NCBI GenBank assembly: GCA_008501785.1
Contig: QQUD01001127.1
Coordinates: 1-26,218 of the forward strand
Direction: 5' to 3'
Length of the DNA stretch: 26,218 nucleotides
From: Chloroflexota bacterium
GTDB lineage: Bacteria > Chloroflexota > Anaerolineae > Promineifilales > Promineifilaceae
Translations under genes and position numbers: made by a program
Notes under the pieces: generated by a model
The model's input: only the letters and a program-made list of their open reading frames with translations
What the model was told of the DNA's origin: nothing
Database searches by the model: none
Shown: piece after piece, positions 22,079 to 26,218 of the stretch
Layout: each line of letters starts with the position of its first letter
How positions within the stretch are numbered: the stretch's first letter is position 1

Positions 22079-23425
22079 ATGTTTTTACGTAAATCTTTGC
22101 CTTTGATTGCAACTGTGGTCAGCATCGTGCTGGTCGGCGTCGCGGTGGCGGTTGGGTGGCGCGTGGTGAATGGCGATAGCAGCTTGCTGCGCAATGTTGC
22201 CGTCGGCCACACCCAAATCACGCCGAACGCGGATGGCGATGTGGATGCGACCTTTATTGAGTACGAAATCTCGCGCAATGCGACGGTTTCGATTTATTTT
22301 GAGAATGAAGCTGGTGAACGATTCTACTTTCGAGAGAGCAAGGCGCGAGGTGTTGGTGAGTATCGCGTTTTGTTTAGCGGCATTGTGGATGGCTACCGAC
22401 TGCCGGATGAGAGTGTGCAGGGTGAAATTCTGACCCGTCTGCTGCGGGATGGTTTGTATACTTGGACAGTTGAGGCGGTTGAGGCTAATGGAAATGCTGA
22501 AATGGCACAAGGCCAGCTCCAAATCGCTGACGCCGACCCAGTGTTGCCCGAAATGCGCAATTTCACGATTTGGCCGGAGTCGCGCCTGTTTTCACCCAAT
22601 CGGGACGGTATCAATGACCGCGCCAAACCCCAATTTCATCTGACAAAAGATGTGGATGATGTGCAGGTCTTTTTGGTTGCGCCAGATGGTGAAACGTTCC
22701 CTATTTCTGAATTGGAGCGGGATATTGAGGCGAACACCGAGGGCTACCACGTCTACAATTATGATGCAGGCGTAGATGATGGCGCGAAACCCCCAACTGA
22801 TGGCACGTATCAGGTGGTAGCACTGGTGCGCGATGCGGAAGGTCAGCGCATTCGCGTGGAAGATGAGTTAACAATTGAGTTTGGGGGCGTGCCGAGGGCT
22901 GATGTGTTTGCACCACCATCTGGTGATACGTTGGAGTTTGATGTTGAAACTGTTTCCCTCTGCGACACACTCAACTTCACCCTAACCGTGCGCAACTACG
23001 GCACCACACCCATTCGCACCAGCGGCCCAGCACCGGAAACTGTGTACGATTCTACCTGGAATTACAACACGGTTGGCTGGCCGACCGAATCTGGTGTATT
23101 CCGCGTAGCTATCGGGTATGAAAACGAATTGCAGCCTTATCCATACCGTTGGGCAGTGGGTAATGTGGAAGATTTAGAGCTGATTGGTGATCATTACTAC
23201 TTGATGCCAGGTGAACGCGCCGTTGTCACTGGTGCTATTCGCATTGTAGACGAACTGGGTGTGCGCAATCCGCAGCCAATGTGGGCCGGCCTCATTCACG
23301 AAGATGTGGAAATCTCCCAATTTAACGCCAACGTTGATCCGCACGCCATTCAAGTGAATATCGCAGATGAAGCCAACCGACAGGAATGTGAATCACGAGA
23401 CGTGCCAGTCAGGCTTGAGGAGTAG
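22079..23425 (+). CDS. Membrane-anchored extracellular protein with FlgD/Ig-like domains
   Basis: A 448-residue protein with one N-terminal membrane segment (about 8-27) after K-S-L, so the bulk is probably outside the cell. Two motifs of the S/T-P-N-x-D-G-x-x-D type, T-P-N-A-D-G-D-V-D (48-56) and S-P-N-R-D-G-I-N-D (172-180), open two Ig-like beta domains of the kind found in FlgD and in many surface proteins; they are often Ca2+-associated. The C-terminal part (about 285-448) is another beta-rich domain with V-S-L-C-D-T-L-N-F-T-L-T-V-R-N-Y-G, like domains in secreted Chloroflexota proteins. No ribosome site is seen before the ATG. It runs three bases ahead of the lipoprotein gene and is probably co-transcribed with it. 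Function unknown. Confidence 0.75.
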   Translation: MFLRKSLPLIATVVSIVLVGVAVAVGWRVVNGDSSLLRNVAVGHTQITPNADGDVDATFIEYEISRNATVSIYFENEAGERFYFRESKARGVGEYRVLFSGIVDGYRLPDESVQGEILTRLLRDGLYTWTVEAVEANGNAEMAQGQLQIADADPVLPEMRNFTIWPESRLFSPNRDGINDRAKPQFHLTKDVDDVQVFLVAPDGETFPISELERDIEANTEGYHVYNYDAGVDDGAKPPTDGTYQVVALVRDAEGQRIRVEDELTIEFGGVPRADVFAPPSGDTLEFDVETVSLCDTLNFTLTVRNYGTTPIRTSGPAPETVYDSTWNYNTVGWPTESGVFRVAIGYENELQPYPYRWAVGNVEDLELIGDHYYLMPGERAVVTGAIRIVDELGVRNPQPMWAGLIHEDVEISQFNANVDPHAIQVNIADEANRQECESRDVPVRLEE

Positions 23426-23428
23426 GTA

Positions 23429-24730
23429 GTGAGGGACCAAATTTTTTGGAAAAAAAGAGCGATAGGACGCAGATTTCGCAGATTAACGCAGATTGCTTTT
23501 TACAAAAGCTTGAAAAAATCCGCGTTCAGCCGCGTTCATCCGTTTCCAATATTTTTTGCTTTATCGCTTATTGCGTTACTTCTCGCGTCATGTCAGCCTC
23601 AGGTGCTTGAGGTGGAGGTGACGAGGTTGGTGGATGTGGATGGCGGTGTGGTTGCGCCTGCGCCTGAGAAGATTGAGGTGGAGGTGACGCGGCTGATGCA
23701 GCAGGAAGTTGAAGTGACGCGAATCGTGCCTGAAGAGGTGGTGGTTGAAGTAACCAAATCGCCCCTTGGTTCTGCGGAACGGCCGATTCAGCTATTGTTT
23801 GCACCGACGGTGAATACGGCCGTTATCTCCAATCGCGCCCCTGCCTTTGCTGACTTTTTAGCTGATGCCACCGGGCGGAACTTTTCTGTAGGCGTGTTGG
23901 ATGATGAGCAAACTGTGATCGACATGCTGTGTACGGCTCCCGTAGACAGCATTGCATTTTTATCTGAGATTGGATATGTGGCGGCGGCGGACCAATGTGA
24001 CACGGCCCCGGCTGTGCTGGGGGTTAATCATCACGGTTTGGATTGGCACGCTGGCATGATTGTGGTGCGGCGCGACAGTGGCATTACCAGTTTGGAAGAA
24101 TTAGCCGGGTTGCGTTGGGCTGTGCCAGATGAAAGTTTGCACAACTACTATTATTTTCAAGCGTTATTTGCCGATTTAGGCATTGAATTGGGTGAGATTG
24201 TGCCGGTGCAGGGTGACAACACGGCGATGCTGGCTGTGTTGAATGGTGAAGTTGATTTTGCAACGGGTACATTTGTGCCGCCAGTGCTGCCATTTGAGGA
24301 AGCGATGTGGGTATATGGCGAGGACGATCCTGAAGTGTGGCGGCGGTTGGGCATTGCCCCAACGCGCAGTGGTCAGGGATTTGTGATTGTCAATGGCACG
24401 CCTGAGCAAGGCGGCTATCATGTACGGGATGCACGGTCTGGCATTTTCGATATTGAAACCACTGTATTTGATGAAACGCGTATTTTGGCGCTCAGTGCGC
24501 AAATTCCGAACGATACAATTGCGTTTGGTGCAGATTTTCCGGTTAGTTTGGCACGGGAATTGATTCCACTGTTTGCAGAATTTGCGGCATCACCAGATTG
24601 TATCGAATCGATTTGTTCCGCTGATTTTTATAACTGGCAAGGTGTTCACCCGGCAGAGGATGCTCAATTCGAGCCGCTGCGATTTACGCTAAGCACATTG
24701 AATTTAACCAGCAGTGAGATAATGCCCTAA
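23429..24730 (+). CDS. Lipoprotein substrate-binding protein, PhnD/phosphate-phosphonate type
   Basis: A 433-residue lipoprotein. The lipobox is L-L-A-S-C with C55, making it a substrate of Lgt. Residues 60-112 are a linker of repeated V-E-V-T-R/K units (four clear copies), a feature I associate with Chloroflexota binding proteins. The domain from about 115 on is a periplasmic-binding fold like PhnD: P-I-Q-L-L-F-A-P-T-V, then F-A-D-F-L-A-D-A-T-G, the S-L-E-E-L-A-G-L-R-W-A-V-P-D hinge region, and G-E-V-D-F-A-T-G. No permease or ATPase gene is adjacent. The GTG start at 23429 gives an unusually long n-region, encoded by a repeat at 23467-23543; TTG 23510 would give a normal signal peptide starting M-K-K-S-A-F. 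The stop overlaps the next start (TAATG). Confidence 0.85.
   Translation: MRDQIFWKKRAIGRRFRRLTQIAFYKSLKKSAFSRVHPFPIFFALSLIALLLASCQPQVLEVEVTRLVDVDGGVVAPAPEKIEVEVTRLMQQEVEVTRIVPEEVVVEVTKSPLGSAERPIQLLFAPTVNTAVISNRAPAFADFLADATGRNFSVGVLDDEQTVIDMLCTAPVDSIAFLSEIGYVAAADQCDTAPAVLGVNHHGLDWHAGMIVVRRDSGITSLEELAGLRWAVPDESLHNYYYFQALFADLGIELGEIVPVQGDNTAMLAVLNGEVDFATGTFVPPVLPFEEAMWVYGEDDPEVWRRLGIAPTRSGQGFVIVNGTPEQGGYHVRDARSGIFDIETTVFDETRILALSAQIPNDTIAFGADFPVSLARELIPLFAEFAASPDCIESICSADFYNWQGVHPAEDAQFEPLRFTLSTLNLTSSEIMP
23467..23543. repeat. Dispersed inverted repeat inside the lipoprotein signal region
   Basis: ACGCAGATTTCGCAGATTA, continued to 23494, and the facing stretch 23517-23543 (AATCCGCG...CATCCGT) form an imperfect inverted repeat with three related units per arm (CGCAGATT on the left, the CCGCGTT/CCGTT type on the right). 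I recognise this type of sequence as a common non-coding repeat. It ends exactly where the hydrophobic part of the signal peptide begins. Confidence 0.65.
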
Positions 24731-25647
24731 TGATTGATGTTGCTGTGGTGATTGTCAGTTGGAATGTGCGTGATTACTTGCGGGATTGTTTGGCGTCTGT
24801 TTTTGCCGAAGCCGCTCGCGCAAATTTACAAGTTGGCGTGTGGGTGGTTGACAACCAATCACAAGATGACACGGTGGCGATGGTGAAAGAGCAGTTTTCA
24901 CAGGTTCATTTGATTGCGAATGAACATAACCCCGGTTTTGGCGCGGCAAACAATCAGGGAATGCAAGCGGCTAAAGCACACCAGCCTCGCTTTTACTTCA
25001 TGTTGAACCCAGACACCGTGATGCAGCCTGGATCGCTGTTGGCGTTGGTGGATTGTTTGGAAAAACGGCCGTTTGCGGGCATGGCCGGTGCGCGACTGGT
25101 GTACGGAGACGGCCGTTTTCAGCACAGCGCCTTCGCCTTTCCCGGCATTGCGCAAATGCTGTTTGAGCTGTTTCCACTGCCTGCACGGTTTTATGAGAGT
25201 GGGTGGAACGGCCGTTATCCTCGCAGCCAATTTACACCCGACCACGAACCATTCCCTGTCGATCATCCGCTGGGAGCCAGCATGATGGTGCGGGCTACCG
25301 TTGCCGAGCAAACAAACGGTTTTGACGAGCAATTTCACATGTATTGTGAAGAAATCGATTGGGCGTGGCGCATTCGCGAGGCCGGTTGGCAAATATTTGT
25401 CGTGCCTGCCGCTGAAATTATTCATTTTGGTGGCGAAAGTACCGGCCAAATTCGAGTCCAATCGATGATTAATTTGTGGCGCAGCCGAGCCAAGCTGTAC
25501 CGCATTCATCATGCCAAATGGCGCTTCAAGCTGGCACAAAAACTAGTTGCCATCGGAATGCGTCGCAGAGCCACCCAAGAAACCAACCCCGACTTGAAAA
25601 ACGCCTACCAAACCATCATCCATATCTGGCAAAAGGAATCATCGTGA
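24730..25647 (+). CDS. Family-2 glycosyltransferase (rhamnosyltransferase-like)
   Basis: A 305-residue GT-A fold enzyme that would add a sugar to a cell-surface glycan or lipid. Features: V-A-V-V-I-V-S-W-N (4-12), the nucleotide-site W-V-V-D-N-Q-S-Q-D (38-46), N-P-G-F-G-A-A-N-N-Q-G (67-77), the DXD-equivalent L-N-P-D-T (92-96), and later G-A-S-M-M-V-R with G-F-D-E-Q-F-H-M-Y-C-E-E-I-D-W, typical of the WcaA/RfbF-type rhamnosyltransferases. No membrane helix. The start codon overlaps the preceding stop and the stop overlaps the next start by GTGA, so it belongs to a tightly packed operon. Three ACGGCCGT copies lie within 151 bases (25065, 25109, 25208). Confidence 0.9.
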   Translation: MIDVAVVIVSWNVRDYLRDCLASVFAEAARANLQVGVWVVDNQSQDDTVAMVKEQFSQVHLIANEHNPGFGAANNQGMQAAKAHQPRFYFMLNPDTVMQPGSLLALVDCLEKRPFAGMAGARLVYGDGRFQHSAFAFPGIAQMLFELFPLPARFYESGWNGRYPRSQFTPDHEPFPVDHPLGASMMVRATVAEQTNGFDEQFHMYCEEIDWAWRIREAGWQIFVVPAAEIIHFGGESTGQIRVQSMINLWRSRAKLYRIHHAKWRFKLAQKLVAIGMRRRATQETNPDLKNAYQTIIHIWQKESS

Positions 25648-26218
25648 CAACCGACCCCCACCCCCCACCCCCCAACCCCCATTCCCCAAAATTAACGGCC
25701 GTTATCCTCACCCTTAACGAATCAGCCCATATTCAGGCGTGCGTCGAAAGCCTGTCATGGGCAGATGAAGTTGTTGTGTTTGATTCGTATAGCGATGATG
25801 ATACGGTGCAGTTAGCCGAAGCAGCAGGCGCAACAGTTTTGCAATGTAAATTTGAAAACTACGCCCAGCAGCGTAATGCCGCACTGGACGCGATTGATAC
25901 CGATTGGGTTTTTTTTGTTGATGCAGATGAGCGGGGAACGCCGTTGTTAGCTGAAGAAATTCGCGAGGTGATTGCCAAACGACCAGAAGCGGGTTGGAAA
26001 GTGCCGCGTCACAACTATATTTTTGGTAAATTGACGCTGGGTGCAGGGTGGCATCCTGATTATCAACTGCGACTGCTCAAACATGGCAAAGTGCGTTACG
26101 TGCGACCCGTGCATGAGATCGGTGAGGTTGATGGCGAAGTAGGTTTTTTACGTCATACACTCATTCATTTCAATTATCGAGACGTAGGCCACTTTCACGC
26201 AACACAACGGGCCTACAG
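25644..26218 (+). CDS. Family-2 glycosyltransferase, WaaE/KdtX-like (3' end beyond the window)
   Basis: GTG 25644 (ribosome site AAAGGA at 25632-25637) overlaps the previous stop, and the frame is open to the window end, 191 codons. After a Pro/His-rich start it reads L-T-A-V-I-L-T-L-N-E (17-26), S-W-A-D-E-V-V-V-F-D-S-Y-S-D-D (38-52), A-Q-Q-R-N-A-A-L (74-81), and W-V-F-F-V-D-A-D-E-R (88-97) with the D-A-D metal site at 93-95. Further motifs include Y-Q-L-R-L-L and V-H-E, which place it near WaaE-type transferases of lipopolysaccharide-like glycans. The first 15 residues are encoded by a C-rich repeat and are unlikely to be part of the fold. Confidence 0.88.
   Translation, partial: MTTDPHPPPPNPHSPKLTAVILTLNESAHIQACVESLSWADEVVVFDSYSDDDTVQLAEAAGATVLQCKFENYAQQRNAALDAIDTDWVFFVDADERGTPLLAEEIREVIAKRPEAGWKVPRHNYIFGKLTLGAGWHPDYQLRLLKHGKVRYVRPVHEIGEVDGEVGFLRHTLIHFNYRDVGHFHATQRAY
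25655..25688. repeat. C-rich CCCCCA heptamer repeat inside a coding region
   Basis: CCCCCA/CCCCCCA/CCCCCCAA/CCCCCATT units, the same type as the C-rich halves at 8061-8133 and 15669-15744. They fall just after the GTG start of the second glycosyltransferase and are translated as a Pro/His/Asn-rich leader. Confidence 0.7.

Larger units (their letters stand above)
309..25702. repeat. Highly iterated palindrome ACGGCCGT (about 25 copies)
   Basis: First bases of the copies found by eye: 309, 1271, 2808, 4300, 4931, 5630, 8615, 12724, 13507, 14552, 15303, 15897, 16147, 17721, 18589, 18911, 20103, 20479, 20787, 21748, 23816, 25065, 25109, 25208, 25695. Many extend as longer palindromes, for example 2803-2820 and 20782-20799 (18 bp). 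Only about 11 other CGGCCG hexamers have different flanks, whereas 1 in 16 would be expected to have A and T. All but one copy are inside genes: about 13 read as Thr-Ala-Val, 7 as x-Gly-Arg and 4 as Arg-Pro. Confidence 0.9.

Overview
The window looks like a chromosomal segment of a free-living, respiring bacterium, most likely a member of the Chloroflexota (Anaerolineae/Caldilineae-like). This assignment is an inference. It rests on a lipoprotein substrate-binding protein with the repeated E-V-E-V-T-R linker that I associate with Chloroflexota, a complex I operon with two tandem NuoM genes, an ATP synthase subunit b fused to the C-terminal domain of delta, and a phospholipid/lipoprotein gene set. 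Base composition is roughly balanced. No rRNA, tRNA, CRISPR array or full-length insertion sequence was seen.

Layout. (1) 1-8059, plus strand: the membrane arm of NADH:quinone oxidoreductase, nuoJ-nuoK-nuoL-nuoM-nuoM2-nuoN, with the last codons of an upstream gene at the left edge. (2) 8060-10976: a heptamer-type repeat hairpin, a strong sigma70-like promoter, then the F0 part of ATP synthase (AtpZ/AtpI-like, atpB, atpE, atpF-delta fusion), ended by a clear rho-independent terminator. No F1 alpha, gamma, beta or epsilon gene follows. (3) 10977-12447: dispersed inverted repeats around a minus-strand AIM24-family gene, including a 123-bp MITE-like element with 10-bp flanking direct repeats. (4) 12448-18296, plus strand: alkaline-phosphatase-superfamily protein, CDP-alcohol phosphatidyltransferase, lgt with an inserted domain, and an ABC ATPase/permease pair. 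(5) 18372-20570, minus strand: psd-pssA-acyltransferase, a phosphatidylethanolamine route. (6) 21119-26218, plus strand: alpha/beta hydrolase, a membrane-anchored extracellular protein, a PhnD-like lipoprotein, and two family-2 glycosyltransferases, the second cut by the window end.

Functionally the left 11 kb couples proton pumping by an enlarged complex I to the F0 proton channel. Much of the rest builds the envelope: two CDP-alcohol phosphotransferases, Psd, an acyltransferase, Lgt for lipoproteins, a lipoprotein that would be an Lgt substrate, and glycosyltransferases.

The most striking feature is at sequence level. The palindrome ACGGCCGT occurs about 25 times (chance expectation about 0.4), spread through most genes in several reading frames, like the HIP1 octamer of cyanobacteria. 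Heptanucleotide tandem repeats that fold into hairpins, resembling cyanobacterial STRR sequences, sit in several gaps between genes, and one run is translated at the start of a glycosyltransferase.
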